Assembly: GCA_026014485.1 (NCBI GenBank)
Contig: JAOZIE010000002.1
Coordinates: 47,081 to 111,080, forward strand
Source: Candidatus Bathyarchaeota archaeon
GTDB lineage: Archaea > Thermoproteota > Bathyarchaeia > Bathyarchaeales > Bathycorpusculaceae
Reading direction: 5' to 3'
Length of the DNA stretch: 64,000 bases
Under the pieces are notes generated by a model that searched no databases, had not been told where the DNA came from, and worked only from the letters and a program-made list of their open reading frames with translations. Positions 25,764 through 34,855 of this stretch are shown piece by piece; the first letter of the stretch is position 1; the number at the start of each line of letters is the position of its first letter. Made by a program: the position numbers and the translations under genes.

Positions 25764-26501
25764 CTATTCTTTCTTGAATTGCCACCATAACTGAAGAACT
25801 TGCTTGCCCATGTTATAGCTGTCTTTAAACAAGTTTACCTTGGTTTTGCCGCCGCTTTTCCACTCTACAGGAATCTCCTTTACCCTGTAGCCTCTTCGTT
25901 GAGCGCGAACAAGAATTTCAGTGTCCCAGAACCAGTGGTTCGCGGCGACTTCATCCAGCAACTGTAAGGTAGGTTCCCGCTTGAACGCTTTAAAACCGCA
26001 CTGGTGGTCCCTGAGCTTTGAGCCCAATATGTGGCGGACACAGAAATTGTAGGTTTTGCTGGTTAAGCTTCTGCGCAGGGTACGCTCCACCTTGCTCTCT
26101 GGGAGCATACGGGAGCCCGTGGCAAAGTCGTAGCCTTCAACGGTTATGGCTTCCACAAGCGGCTTCAGGTGCTTGAGGCTCGTCGCCAAATCTAAGTCCA
26201 TGTACACCATGACTTCGCCGCGGCTCTGCTTGAAGGAATAGTTGAGGGCTTTCCCCCTGCCCTGACGTTCCTCACGGTGAATGTGCTTCACGTGCGGATT
26301 TTCTTGGGAAAGTTCCTCTGAACGTTCAGCGGTTCCGTCAGTGCTTCCATCCTCCGCAATTATAATTTCATAACTTTGGGTGAACTCGTTGAGGGTCTGA
26401 GCCGTCTTCGCCACCGCCTCCTGCAGGAAGTCTACTTCATTGTAGGCTGGGAAAACGACCGAAACCATCACTGAATCATTGGATACATTTAGGTTTGTCA
26501 T
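25764..26501 (-). CDS. Dolichol-phosphate sugar synthase-like glycosyltransferase (GT2)
   Basis: 245 residues, cytoplasmic GT-A fold that transfers a nucleotide sugar to a polyprenyl phosphate. Key motifs are VVFPAYNE, EIIIAEDGSTDGT, HREERQGRGKALNYSF and YMDLDLATS (DxD-type), then CGFKAFKR. ATG 26501 overlaps the stop of the upstream gene as ATGA; a longer frame from 26528 is less likely. No C-terminal membrane domain is present, so it resembles DPM1-type enzymes. It is the last gene of a three-gene unit with two multi-membrane glycosyltransferases, which could use the lipid-linked sugar it makes. Confidence 0.9.
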   Translation of the reverse strand: MTNLNVSNDSVMVSVVFPAYNEVDFLQEAVAKTAQTLNEFTQSYEIIIAEDGSTDGTAERSEELSQENPHVKHIHREERQGRGKALNYSFKQSRGEVMVYMDLDLATSLKHLKPLVEAITVEGYDFATGSRMLPESKVERTLRRSLTSKTYNFCVRHILGSKLRDHQCGFKAFKREPTLQLLDEVAANHWFWDTEILVRAQRRGYRVKEIPVEWKSGGKTKVNLFKDSYNMGKQVLQLWWQFKKE

Positions 26502-28450
26502 GGTGCAAAGAACCAGCTTGGGAACCACTTTAGTTTATGAATATACTCCGCTGAAACAGGCATGCCTGATATAACAGGATAGAAAGCCACAAACAAAACC
26601 ACCACCGCAGCAAAAAAAACTACAGCGGCGATTTTTCCTTTCCGCGTGTTCCAGTACTTGTTGATGAAATACGCGGCGGCTAAGCACAGCAGGGGGACGC
26701 TTTCGTAGAAGTGGTAGATGAACGTGGCTCGGGTTATGAACACGTAGGGAATCCACGAGAAGAAAAACACAGCGACGATGTAGATGGCTGCTAAATTCCA
26801 CTTTCGCTTTGAACTCGCCGGAGATGCCTCTTCAGGCTCCACAAGTGTAGGCGTTGGCTCTGGTTCAGGAGGCACAGGCGATGGCTCAACAGCCAAAGCT
26901 GGCTCAACTGGGGCTTCTTGCGGCTCGGCAACTTGCGTCTCTTTAGCCCGTCGACGTTTCGAGATTTTTTCTTTCAAGCCTGACAAGATTTCTTTTCCGC
27001 GGATTGCCCGTTCAGTAAGCACAATCATGCATGCGAAGCCTACCCACCAAACCGCGGGGTTACCCATGGCGGAAATTGTGGAGTCCACGCTGTTGGGTAA
27101 GTATGTGATGTCTAGCCATAGGGGAACGTACCCTTGGTAGCTCACTAGGAGGGGCCAACTCCACCACGCTGAAGAGTAAGTGTGAGAAGCCGTGAGAGTC
27201 GAGTGGAAACCATACATTTCAAACTGCAGGTTGAAGATTTGTGGAAAAGAGTTCCCCAGCAGCATATCAGGAATATAGGTCAAAAAGTAAATGCCCACAA
27301 CCACGCCTACAAAGCCCAAAATTACGGCGAAGGGGTGGTTAAAGAAAGCCACGTACTTTGCGCTCAACGACGCCTTAAGCTTTGATAAGCCGCGTATTCG
27401 GAGGGCAGCCAACAGCGCAATTAACCCCAATGCGTACCACATTGAAAGCCATTTGGTGGAGAAGCCCAACGCGAAGAAGACAAATGCGCCAAACAAGGGC
27501 AGAACTGAGGTTTTCCAGCCGTGTTTAATCACGTTCATGAAGTAGACTAAAAAGAACAGTTGAGCCATCAGCGAGAAGAACACGACGTAGGTGTCTGCGG
27601 TGCCCATCCGCGCCATGCTGAAGTGCATGAAATCGAAGGTTAACAGGAAAGCTGCGGAGAAACCTCCAATCCATGTGCCAAAAAGCTTCTTGCCCAGGAG
27701 GTACATTAGGGGTATCATGAGGGTTCCAAAGATTACGCCCATTATGCGCCAGCCGAAGGGGTTATCGCCGAAAACCGCCATACCCGACGCCTGAATCAGC
27801 TTTCCCATAGGCGGATGGGTTCTCTCAAACGAGGTTACGTGATTGAGGTAGTCTCGAGAGGCGCGGGCAAAGTAAACCTCGTCAAAATACATCTTAGATA
27901 TGTACGTCGGCGGGCACTCAGCAATAGCCTGTTCATCCACCAGCCTTGTTAAGTCTGCGTCCGCTGCCCCTTCGTTGGTGAGGCTTACAATTTGGGCTTT
28001 CTGGTTGCTCTGGTTAAGAACAGTAATTTCAGAAATAGCAACAAACGGGTGCGGCTCAACGTCAGTGGGGTTAGGCACCGACCAGTAAAAGTTGGGTCGC
28101 GAATCCCACCTTCCCGGCTGCACCTCAAACCGCAGGTACCGCGAGTCCGAGCCTACACTGATGCTGCTCCAGCTAGAGTACCCTGTGATTGTAGATGTTT
28201 GTGCTGTGCTCCAGTTTCCAGGCGTGCCGGTGTAAACGTTCACGGAGGCGTTTCCGCTTTTAACTAGAAAGTAGACGGTGGAGACATGCTGGGAGCTTCC
28301 GAGGTCAACGTAGAAGGTGCGGTTTTCGGTTCCCTCCCACGTGCTAACAGGATAATCAGCGGCTCCCGCTCCAACGTTCCATGTGGCGATGGCAAGGAAG
28401 ATGACTGAAAGCGCCACGATGGTGAGTACGTCCCGCTTATTGAGATGCAT
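26498..28450 (-). CDS. Protein O-mannosyltransferase-like GT-C membrane enzyme
   Basis: 650 residues. One N-terminal helix is followed by an extracytoplasmic insertion (about 35-150) that looks like a discoidin/carbohydrate-binding beta sandwich. Then comes the PMT signature FDEVYFARASRDYLN with FERTHPPMGKLI and GWRIMGVIFG, the catalytic first loop of GT39 enzymes. About ten further membrane helices and a cytoplasmic Pro/Glu-rich loop (about 510-545) complete it. It probably transfers a lipid-linked hexose to surface proteins or glycans. It ends in an ATGA overlap with the GT2 gene and follows another GT-C gene after two bases. Confidence 0.87.
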   Translation of the reverse strand: MHLNKRDVLTIVALSVIFLAIATWNVGAGAADYPVSTWEGTENRTFYVDLGSSQHVSTVYFLVKSGNASVNVYTGTPGNWSTAQTSTITGYSSWSSISVGSDSRYLRFEVQPGRWDSRPNFYWSVPNPTDVEPHPFVAISEITVLNQSNQKAQIVSLTNEGAADADLTRLVDEQAIAECPPTYISKMYFDEVYFARASRDYLNHVTSFERTHPPMGKLIQASGMAVFGDNPFGWRIMGVIFGTLMIPLMYLLGKKLFGTWIGGFSAAFLLTFDFMHFSMARMGTADTYVVFFSLMAQLFFLVYFMNVIKHGWKTSVLPLFGAFVFFALGFSTKWLSMWYALGLIALLAALRIRGLSKLKASLSAKYVAFFNHPFAVILGFVGVVVGIYFLTYIPDMLLGNSFPQIFNLQFEMYGFHSTLTASHTYSSAWWSWPLLVSYQGYVPLWLDITYLPNSVDSTISAMGNPAVWWVGFACMIVLTERAIRGKEILSGLKEKISKRRRAKETQVAEPQEAPVEPALAVEPSPVPPEPEPTPTLVEPEEASPASSKRKWNLAAIYIVAVFFFSWIPYVFITRATFIYHFYESVPLLCLAAAYFINKYWNTRKGKIAAVVFFAAVVVLFVAFYPVISGMPVSAEYIHKLKWFPSWFFAP

Positions 28451-28452
28451 AT

Positions 28453-29727
28453 TCAGGTCTCCTTGTCCTTGGTTTCGGCAACTGGCGGCGTATCTTTCCC
28501 CAATTTTGCCGTTAACCAGTTTTTGCCCTTTAGCTTGCCAATCATCAGCATTATGACGTATACGAGGGCTACTGAATTAATCAAGCTTACTATGAGCAAT
28601 ACGGGGTCGCCTGTGAGGTTTGGTCCAGATGGGTACGCCGCTACTAGCGCGTCAAGAACGAATGCTTGGTTAACAAAGCAGGTTGCAGTTAACACCACGT
28701 ACAGCGGACGCGTTTTCTTCAGAAGCGGAAACAGCAAAGCCAACATAGCCATGGCAGGGAACAGGTAGCGTTCATGCATCCGCGTGGGCAACATAAAGAA
28801 CCCAAAGAACAGCACAAACGCAGCAAACAAAGCCGCGGCTTCCATGTTGCCTTTGCCTTTGGCGCTTTTGCTGACAAAATACAGGGCGAATGCTGCTAGG
28901 GCAGCGAACATTGTCCAGCCGAGCAGGAACGTGAGTTGGGTGTCTTCAACCCATATGCCGCCGAAAGCCCATATGTTAAACGCATTAAGCGACGTGTATT
29001 GGTAGCCGTTGTAGGCGCCAAAGTACTTGCTGCTTAAGAAAGTCACTGGGTTGCTCCAATCGAAGGGAAGAATCACCGCGAAAACCGTGGCTACCGCAAC
29101 ACACACGGAAACAACTGTGCCCTTCCAATTCCAGTTCAACTTCTTTAGAACCAAGTAGCCAATTAGAGGCGCCAACGCTATGCCCTGCGGCTTAGTTAAG
29201 ACGCCCAGCATGAAGGCCACGACCGCCCACTTTGGTTTAGACTCAAAAACCAAGAACAGCGAAAGCACCAAGAAGAACGTGTAGATAGCGTCGAATTGCC
29301 CCCATACGGCGGTGTTAAAGACAACGGCGGGGTTAAAGGCATAAAGTGCAGTGCCAAGCAACGCCAGCTTGAAAGTGAAACGTTTTCGGATGAAGGCAAA
29401 TATGAGGAAGGCGGTTGCCAAGTCAAAAAGGTTAGCTGGCAACTTCATGACGTACGTGAATACGGTTGAGCCGAAAACTCCAAGGTTCTCAGCCAGCAAT
29501 CCGAATATCCAGAAGAAGTAGATGTTAAAAGGCGGATAATCACACCAGTAATTATTGTTGTAGAAGGTTCGGGGACCCACTTCGGCGGCGTGCTGGAACC
29601 ACAACATAAAGTCGTTGGTATCTATCTGGTAACCTTGGTTTGAGAAGAAGGCAAACCTGACAAGGAACGCCAACAGAAGCAACGCTGTAACAACCAAAAA
29701 TTCCCTTTTTCCGAAAGGAATCTTCAC
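28453..29727 (-). CDS. GT-C-type membrane glycosyltransferase
   Basis: 424 residues with about 10-12 hydrophobic helices. The first outer loop carries IDTNDFMLWFQ with YPPFNIYFF, the Asp/Tyr-Pro-Pro pattern of polyprenyl-phosphate-dependent mannosyltransferases; later come FNPAVVFNTAVWGQFDA, LTKPQG and LPTRMHERYLFP. GTG start at 29727 behind ACAGGAGA. It heads the operon with the PMT-like and GT2 genes. A perfect 8-bp hairpin at 29760-29778 lies just upstream. The acceptor is unknown. Confidence 0.83.
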   Translation of the reverse strand: MKIPFGKREFLVVTALLLLAFLVRFAFFSNQGYQIDTNDFMLWFQHAAEVGPRTFYNNNYWCDYPPFNIYFFWIFGLLAENLGVFGSTVFTYVMKLPANLFDLATAFLIFAFIRKRFTFKLALLGTALYAFNPAVVFNTAVWGQFDAIYTFFLVLSLFLVFESKPKWAVVAFMLGVLTKPQGIALAPLIGYLVLKKLNWNWKGTVVSVCVAVATVFAVILPFDWSNPVTFLSSKYFGAYNGYQYTSLNAFNIWAFGGIWVEDTQLTFLLGWTMFAALAAFALYFVSKSAKGKGNMEAAALFAAFVLFFGFFMLPTRMHERYLFPAMAMLALLFPLLKKTRPLYVVLTATCFVNQAFVLDALVAAYPSGPNLTGDPVLLIVSLINSVALVYVIMLMIGKLKGKNWLTAKLGKDTPPVAETKDKET

Positions 29728-29759
29728 TGCAACGTTCTCCTGTTTCTTTTTAATGCATC

Positions 29760-29778
29760 CTCTTTGTAATACAAAGAG
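29760..29778. promoter_or_regulatory. Perfect inverted repeat upstream of the glycosyltransferase operon
   Basis: CTCTTTGT-aat-ACAAAGAG, 8 bp with a 3-base spacer. It sits between two minus-strand genes, immediately upstream of a TATA-like TGCATTAAAAAG (minus strand). It may be an operator, or a terminator stem for the gene at 29863-31017. Confidence 0.4.
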
Positions 29779-29862
29779 TTTTTGGAAGTTTCCCCGTTCT
29801 TTTGTTTTAGCGCCTTAATTTCTGACTGCTCCTTCCTTTCTTTTCTTTTATGTTAGGCGGGG

Positions 29863-31017
29863 CTAGAATACAAAGTAGCCCAACGCAAACAAATACGTGA
29901 AGTAACTCAGCACCCCCACGAAAACAGCCACAATCGCCCCGTTCACCGTTTTTCTTTGAGTAAGGGTGCCCAAGAGGATGAACATTGGAAACATAGCCAT
30001 GATGTATCGGGGGACACTAATCCACATGGAGGTTGCCAACGCAAGCATCCACGACAGCAGCATGTACACCAAATATGATGGGCGGAACCTGCGTAAGCAG
30101 CCGAAAGCCAACATTGCCGCCCCGAAAACGGCGAAAGCTAAAGGTGCAACGCCCAGAATCAGGTTTTCTGGGAAAACGCCGTTGTTTGCCCAGCCCCACG
30201 TCCGCGTTAACCCTGTCAACGGGTCCATAGTGTTATACCAATGCTCTCGCTGGATTTCCATAAACTTGAAGGGTGTTCCCCAAATCTGATTGTTTATGTT
30301 AAGGTACACAAGGAAACCTGCCGCCGTCAGAGATGTCCAGAGCACGTTTAACCCGATTTTTCGGGGCTTCCAACCCTTCTGATGCAGGTACTCCACAAGC
30401 AAGACTGGCAGCATCAAAAGACCGCTAATCCTAGTCAAAGCAGCAAGAAAACCCAAAACCCCCGCTAAAGGCCACTTGGACAGCCTTGCAAAGTAAAGGC
30501 TGGATATGGCAAGCACAAAGAAGAGTCCCTCCGTGTAGGGTGCCGAAAGGAAATACGCCGTTGGAAAAATGCTTAGGAACAGCACGGCTTTTACGGCTAC
30601 GTTGTCGTCAAAGTCAAGTTTCGTTAGTTTATAGAGGAAGATTAACGCGATTACGGAGCAGACGTTTGAAACAATCAACGCGGAAGCCGACAGACCCATG
30701 TAGCTGAGGTCAACCGTGATTAGACGGATAAGCACAGGGTACAACGGGAAAAACACGATGAAGTTGCTGGCGTCTAAGCTGGGGTCACCGATATACCAGT
30801 TCTTTGCGATGTCAAGGTAGTGCGGTCCATCCTGAGGCGCAAGAGGACGCGCAAACTGGTGCGTCAAAACCGTAAGCGGCGATGGCTGAGGCTGCTCTGG
30901 GCTGCTTAGGTAGGCAGCGTAGCCTAAGCCGAAAACCAGCAGTTTAGCCAGCACAACGATTAGTATTGCTACTTTAACTGACTGGGGGATTCCCTGAATT
31001 ATCGCTGGAGCTTTCAT
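29863..31017 (-). CDS. PIG-V-like mannosyltransferase (GT-C)
   Basis: 384 residues with about nine to ten membrane helices. The PIG-V family pattern is seen in order: DGPHYLDIAKNWY in the first outer loop, FFPLYPVLIR, SIFPTAYFLSAPYTEGLFF, LTRISGLLMLP and SVPRYIMAMFPMF near the end. In eukaryotes the family adds mannose to GPI precursors; archaeal members probably use lipid-linked mannose for surface glycans. It is a single gene on the same strand as the operon at 25764-29727, separated from it by 135 bases. Confidence 0.85.
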   Translation of the reverse strand: MKAPAIIQGIPQSVKVAILIVVLAKLLVFGLGYAAYLSSPEQPQPSPLTVLTHQFARPLAPQDGPHYLDIAKNWYIGDPSLDASNFIVFFPLYPVLIRLITVDLSYMGLSASALIVSNVCSVIALIFLYKLTKLDFDDNVAVKAVLFLSIFPTAYFLSAPYTEGLFFVLAISSLYFARLSKWPLAGVLGFLAALTRISGLLMLPVLLVEYLHQKGWKPRKIGLNVLWTSLTAAGFLVYLNINNQIWGTPFKFMEIQREHWYNTMDPLTGLTRTWGWANNGVFPENLILGVAPLAFAVFGAAMLAFGCLRRFRPSYLVYMLLSWMLALATSMWISVPRYIMAMFPMFILLGTLTQRKTVNGAIVAVFVGVLSYFTYLFALGYFVF

Positions 31018-31119
31018 TTGGTTTCCCCGTTACGTTAACCTAACCTACTGTGCTCTTGTTCTTAATTCCATTGTTTAGTACAGGGGGTAAATCTCCGAAT
31101 TTTTAGCACAGAAACAGAG

Positions 31120-32382
31120 TTAAGAGAAGTAAGCTTCTTGCGTGGCGTCCGAAACGTTTGAAACCGCAATTAAGGTAGAGTTTGTAGCCTGTTCCCACTC
31201 GATCATCGCATACCGCTCTCCACTTGCAGACCAGTGGCAACTACCCTCCCCTTGGGCTCCAGCGGCGTCTGCCATGTTGTGAAATGCAACGTAGAATTCG
31301 CTGGCGTCGCAGTTGCTGTTCCACTGGATATTCCAAGTGAAAAGGTACTCGGATTCACCTCTCTCATAGTAGGTGAAGGTGTCTCCCGCCCACCCCGCAG
31401 CGGCGTTTTCCGCGACTTCATCATCCAGCCAAGTTGTCAGCATAGCTCGGATGAAGTATTCGCCGTAGGTATTGTGGTCTTGCCCTCGGTCAGTTTTTGC
31501 CAGTATCCAGTTATCCTCAGATAGAGTCGGCGCTTGAACCTGCTTAGCAGTTGTGTTTGCAAAGTACTCCTCTGGATGCAGTATCTGACTTGTTGAGCTA
31601 GGCGTGTACCCTGCCTGATAAGCTTGGGTTATCGTTGTGAACCCTCCTTGCTGGTAGAGCGCGTCAACAAAGATTTCTCCTTGGTCGTATGGGAAAAAGT
31701 TCAGCGACCAGAGGGCGTTAGCCATCGGATGAACCGAATCAAAAAGCGGGTTGTCTATCAGATAGAAGGGCACGGTAACACTGAAATGGCTGGTGCCTGT
31801 CTGGGTTTCTGTCATGTTCAGGTAATATTCCTGCATGAAGGATGCGTCCCCTTCGATTAAGGCAGCATGTGCTTTGTCCTCATTATAAGTTGTCGGAGTC
31901 GTAAGCTCTGGCTGCCAGATGTGCAAGAGTTCATGAATGAAGGTGCCCTCCGCGGTTTTGTCGAACGGGTTAAAGTTCTCCCTGATAACGTATATGTCAT
32001 GTTTACCCACTGTTGCCGCTGCCCAGTTCGCGGTCCACTCCGTGGTCGCTTGGTAGAGACTGTCCTTTTCAGGCATCATGAACAAGCCCTTGTAGATTTT
32101 CTCCTGCCTATAGAGGTTCGTGAGGTCTTGGGTTCCTGAAGGCTTACCCCACATATCCTGTGCCTTCTGCTTGGTGATAACATGCAACGTGATTTCGTGA
32201 CTGGGCAAGGTTACGTTCCTTACCTGCTCAATTTTGATGCGTGCATCATCAAAGATTTTTTGGGCTTGAACAACATATTCGTCGCCCTGCAAATCAGTGA
32301 TTTCAAATGCGCTGAAGAGAAGAACCGCAATTAAGACGGCACAGACAACCACAATCACATTTTTTTGGTTCAATATGTGCAC
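31120..32382 (-). CDS. Membrane-anchored extracellular protein with gluzincin-like HExxH motif
   Basis: 420 residues. One N-terminal membrane helix (about 8-26) anchors an extracellular domain. Residues 146-156 read EGTFIHELLHI, with the metalloprotease motif H150-E-x-x-H154. E177 (in ALIEGDA) is suitably placed as a third zinc ligand, 23 residues later, as in gluzincins. The C-terminal part (about 330-420) is beta-rich with YFIRAMLTTWLDDEVAENAA. No specific peptidase family is recognised. It may process surface proteins; activity is inferred from the motif alone. Confidence 0.7.
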   Translation of the reverse strand: MHILNQKNVIVVVCAVLIAVLLFSAFEITDLQGDEYVVQAQKIFDDARIKIEQVRNVTLPSHEITLHVITKQKAQDMWGKPSGTQDLTNLYRQEKIYKGLFMMPEKDSLYQATTEWTANWAAATVGKHDIYVIRENFNPFDKTAEGTFIHELLHIWQPELTTPTTYNEDKAHAALIEGDASFMQEYYLNMTETQTGTSHFSVTVPFYLIDNPLFDSVHPMANALWSLNFFPYDQGEIFVDALYQQGGFTTITQAYQAGYTPSSTSQILHPEEYFANTTAKQVQAPTLSEDNWILAKTDRGQDHNTYGEYFIRAMLTTWLDDEVAENAAAGWAGDTFTYYERGESEYLFTWNIQWNSNCDASEFYVAFHNMADAAGAQGEGSCHWSASGERYAMIEWEQATNSTLIAVSNVSDATQEAYFS

Positions 32383-32503
32383 CTACGCCCAGTTAAATCG
32401 TGAATCCAAACGAAAATAAAGGTTGCCGTTTACAACCCCAAAAACGCAGCCTGACAGAACAAAGCAAAAACCTTCACCCGCGCGATGAGGGCTAAGGTCG
32501 TTT

Positions 32504-33391
32504 TCAAAGTTTTTTGTTTTCCAGTTCAGTGCGCTTGGCTGCTTTCACTGGTTCAATATGGATGGTCAAATTTGCGTTGGGCAACTCTTCTTTTAACTCG
32601 TTTTCCAGATGGTCAGTTAAATCATGTGCGTCGTTCACGCTCAGGGAACCATCCACGGAGAGGTGTAGTTCGCAGAAAACCAAGTTGCCGTTTCTGCGGG
32701 TTTTCATGTCGTGGAAGTCTATGAAGCGGAATTTATGTCGGAGCAGAACCTCGCGGATTTTAGCTTCCTCTTCTTTGCATGAGTTATCCATTAGGCGTCC
32801 ACATGACTTGCGAACCAAGCCCAGTCCCATTCGTGCGATAAGCGCGGCGACAATGAATGCTAAAACGGGGTCTATTATTCCCCAACCTGTAAACCCTACG
32901 ATAATCAAGCCCACCCAGATGCCTGCCGAAGAAATGACATCTGACAGCAGATGCTTGGAGTCGCCTTCCAGAGCTGCTGAGCCGCTTTCCCGAGCTGACC
33001 TAGCTAGAATCCACGATAAGCCGCCGTTCATTGCTGTAGCCGCCATGGATATGCCGATTGCCAAGTTAAGCTCAATGGGCAAAACCTCAGTGAACAGCCG
33101 TCCTGCTGCAGCGTTTACGATGAGCAATGCGGCGACGATTATGAAAATTCCCTCCAGCAGGCAGGAGATATCCTCGATTTTCTGGTGCCCGTAGTTGTGG
33201 CTGTCGTCTGCAGGTTTGTCTGAAAGCCACACCGAAAACAGCATAAGCCCTGAAGCTGCGATATTCACGATGGATTCAAGGGCGTCGGAAAGCAAAGCAA
33301 CCGAGTTAGAAACAACGTAAGCCAGCAGCTTCACAGCTAGAATAATTACTCCTCCGATTATGGCTATGAGTGCGGCTTGCTTCTTCTGCAT
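32504..33391 (-). CDS. Cation diffusion facilitator (CDF) metal transporter
   Basis: 295 residues: six membrane helices, then a cytoplasmic domain (about 205-285) of CDF type. Metal-site segments are LLSDALESIVNIAA in helix 2, NYGHQKIEDI after it and DSKHLLSDVISSAG in helix 5 (HxxxD). The second acidic residue of helix 2 is replaced in this copy (ESIVN), which may alter metal preference. CDF proteins export Zn, Fe or Mn by proton exchange. No metalloregulator gene is adjacent. Confidence 0.92.
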   Translation of the reverse strand: MQKKQAALIAIIGGVIILAVKLLAYVVSNSVALLSDALESIVNIAASGLMLFSVWLSDKPADDSHNYGHQKIEDISCLLEGIFIIVAALLIVNAAAGRLFTEVLPIELNLAIGISMAATAMNGGLSWILARSARESGSAALEGDSKHLLSDVISSAGIWVGLIIVGFTGWGIIDPVLAFIVAALIARMGLGLVRKSCGRLMDNSCKEEEAKIREVLLRHKFRFIDFHDMKTRRNGNLVFCELHLSVDGSLSVNDAHDLTDHLENELKEELPNANLTIHIEPVKAAKRTELENKKL

Positions 33392-33701
33392 GTGTATAGC
33401 TCTATTTCTTCTCGCTTTTAGGATTTGTCATAAATCCGCCGTTTAACGACTTCATGCGCGGCTAAATTTGCTGAATTTGACTTCTGGCGAGCCTTTTTGG
33501 GCTAAGGCGATATTATCAACCCCCACGATAGTCTCATAAAGCAAGGTCTCACCCACAGTAATTTCGTATCTATGGGGGTTCGCGCTCTCTTTTTGGTTCG
33601 TTGTGTTTCTGAGTGAAAACGGCTTTTTCCCAAAATAGATTTAACTATCATCCGCGAATTAAGTCAGTCACATAACTTCCAACCTGTCGAGCAGAACCAA
33701 C
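33392..33701. other. Gene-free stretch between divergent genes
   Basis: 310 bases. AACCCCC...ATAG (from about 33517) can pair with CTAT-GGGGGTT (about 33571-33582) around a long loop. On the minus strand a start-less frame of about 50 codons runs through it (YEITVGETLLYETIVGVDN), which could be gene debris. AATAGATTTAAC (about 33637-33648) is a possible promoter element for the plus-strand gene. Confidence 0.35.
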
Positions 33702-34796
33702 TTGAATTCCCGTAAAATCATCCGCATACTGTTGCAAGTTGTCTTCATGATTGCGATATTTGCAGCTTTGCTCTTGTACGTGGGAATTGGCTCTCTCTAC
33801 GAGGCCCTATTAAATGTCAAAGTTGAGTACCTGATTTTGGCGTTTGCCTCCTACTTCGGCATAAACTTGCTCTTCACCCTGCGGCTACAACGGGTTCTGG
33901 GAAAAGAAGGCGTTAAAACCTCCTTCGGAAAAACCCTGATGGCGCAGTACGCGGGCATGCTTACCAGCGATGTCACGCCGGGCAGGTCAGGATACATCTT
34001 GACGCCTCTTTATCTCCGAGACCAAAACGTGCCTTCCTCAAAAAGCCTGTCAGGAATCCTAAGCATACAAACTATCGAGTTCCTCGTCAAAGTGGTCGGC
34101 GGCGTCGGCGCAGTTATCTTTCTTCTTCAAGTTGTCCCCTTCAGCAGATGGCAACAAGAGTTCCCAACTTTCCTTGGCGTTAACTCAGGGCTCTTCGTCG
34201 CGGGACTTGGTATTACCTTAATGCTGATAGGCGCGATTATACTTGCGGCTTTCACATGGTCTAAGCGAGCAATATCCCTCTTTAACCGCATTGCGAATTG
34301 GCGATTTCTGAAAAGGTTCACAGGCGGCTTGATTGGGAAACTTGAAGAATTCAAAGAAAGCTCACAGAAAAACCGCAAAGCAATCCCCGAAATCCTCGGT
34401 TTAACAATGGCTTGCTGGATTCTGAAAGGCTTCGAATGGTACTTCTTGTCTTTAGCGCTGGGCATAGTCTTTCCCGGTTTAAGCCCTGTGCTCACGTGGC
34501 TTGCGTTTTTCCTAATTCACCCGCTTGCGACCGCTTTAGGCTTTGTTCCCATCACCCCCGCAGGTATGGGCGTTCAAGAGTTCGGCATATTGGGCATTTT
34601 TGCCCTGCTGTTTGCCTGGCCCGTTTCCGAACCAATAACCGCTAGTCTAGCCGCTTTTGCCCTTCTCGCTAGGGGCTTGCTGGTGATTGAAGACCTCATA
34701 GGTATCCCACAAATCGTCAAATCGACATCAAGCCTGTCATTCTCAAGGAAAAAACCCCAAGAGGACAGCACACCTGACACGGCTACTGCCATTTAA
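33702..34796 (+). CDS. Flippase-like membrane protein (UPF0104/AglD family)
   Basis: 364 residues with about eight membrane helices, matching the lysylphosphatidylglycerol synthase transmembrane-region family (TIGR00374-like) without the synthase domain. Typical segments are YAGMLTSDVTPGRSGYILTPLYL, IQTIEFLVK and FVPITPAGMGVQEFG (TPxGxGxxE motif). Archaeal members take part in moving or using lipid-linked sugars in S-layer glycosylation. TTG start at 33702. It lies in a region rich in glycosyltransferases, which fits a role in envelope glycosylation (inference). Confidence 0.85.
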   Translation: MNSRKIIRILLQVVFMIAIFAALLLYVGIGSLYEALLNVKVEYLILAFASYFGINLLFTLRLQRVLGKEGVKTSFGKTLMAQYAGMLTSDVTPGRSGYILTPLYLRDQNVPSSKSLSGILSIQTIEFLVKVVGGVGAVIFLLQVVPFSRWQQEFPTFLGVNSGLFVAGLGITLMLIGAIILAAFTWSKRAISLFNRIANWRFLKRFTGGLIGKLEEFKESSQKNRKAIPEILGLTMACWILKGFEWYFLSLALGIVFPGLSPVLTWLAFFLIHPLATALGFVPITPAGMGVQEFGILGIFALLFAWPVSEPITASLAAFALLARGLLVIEDLIGIPQIVKSTSSLSFSRKKPQEDSTPDTATAI

Positions 34797-34855
34797 TTCC
34801 GTGGCGCTTTGAATTTTTGTGGATTATTGTGCGTTGTTGTTTTCCCTTTTTTCTT

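Noticed and set aside
33517-33640. Possible small gene or structured RNA in the minus strand
   Set aside because: The protein-like frame has no start codon or ribosome site, and the stem has a long loop and bulges. Reported only as an intergenic note.
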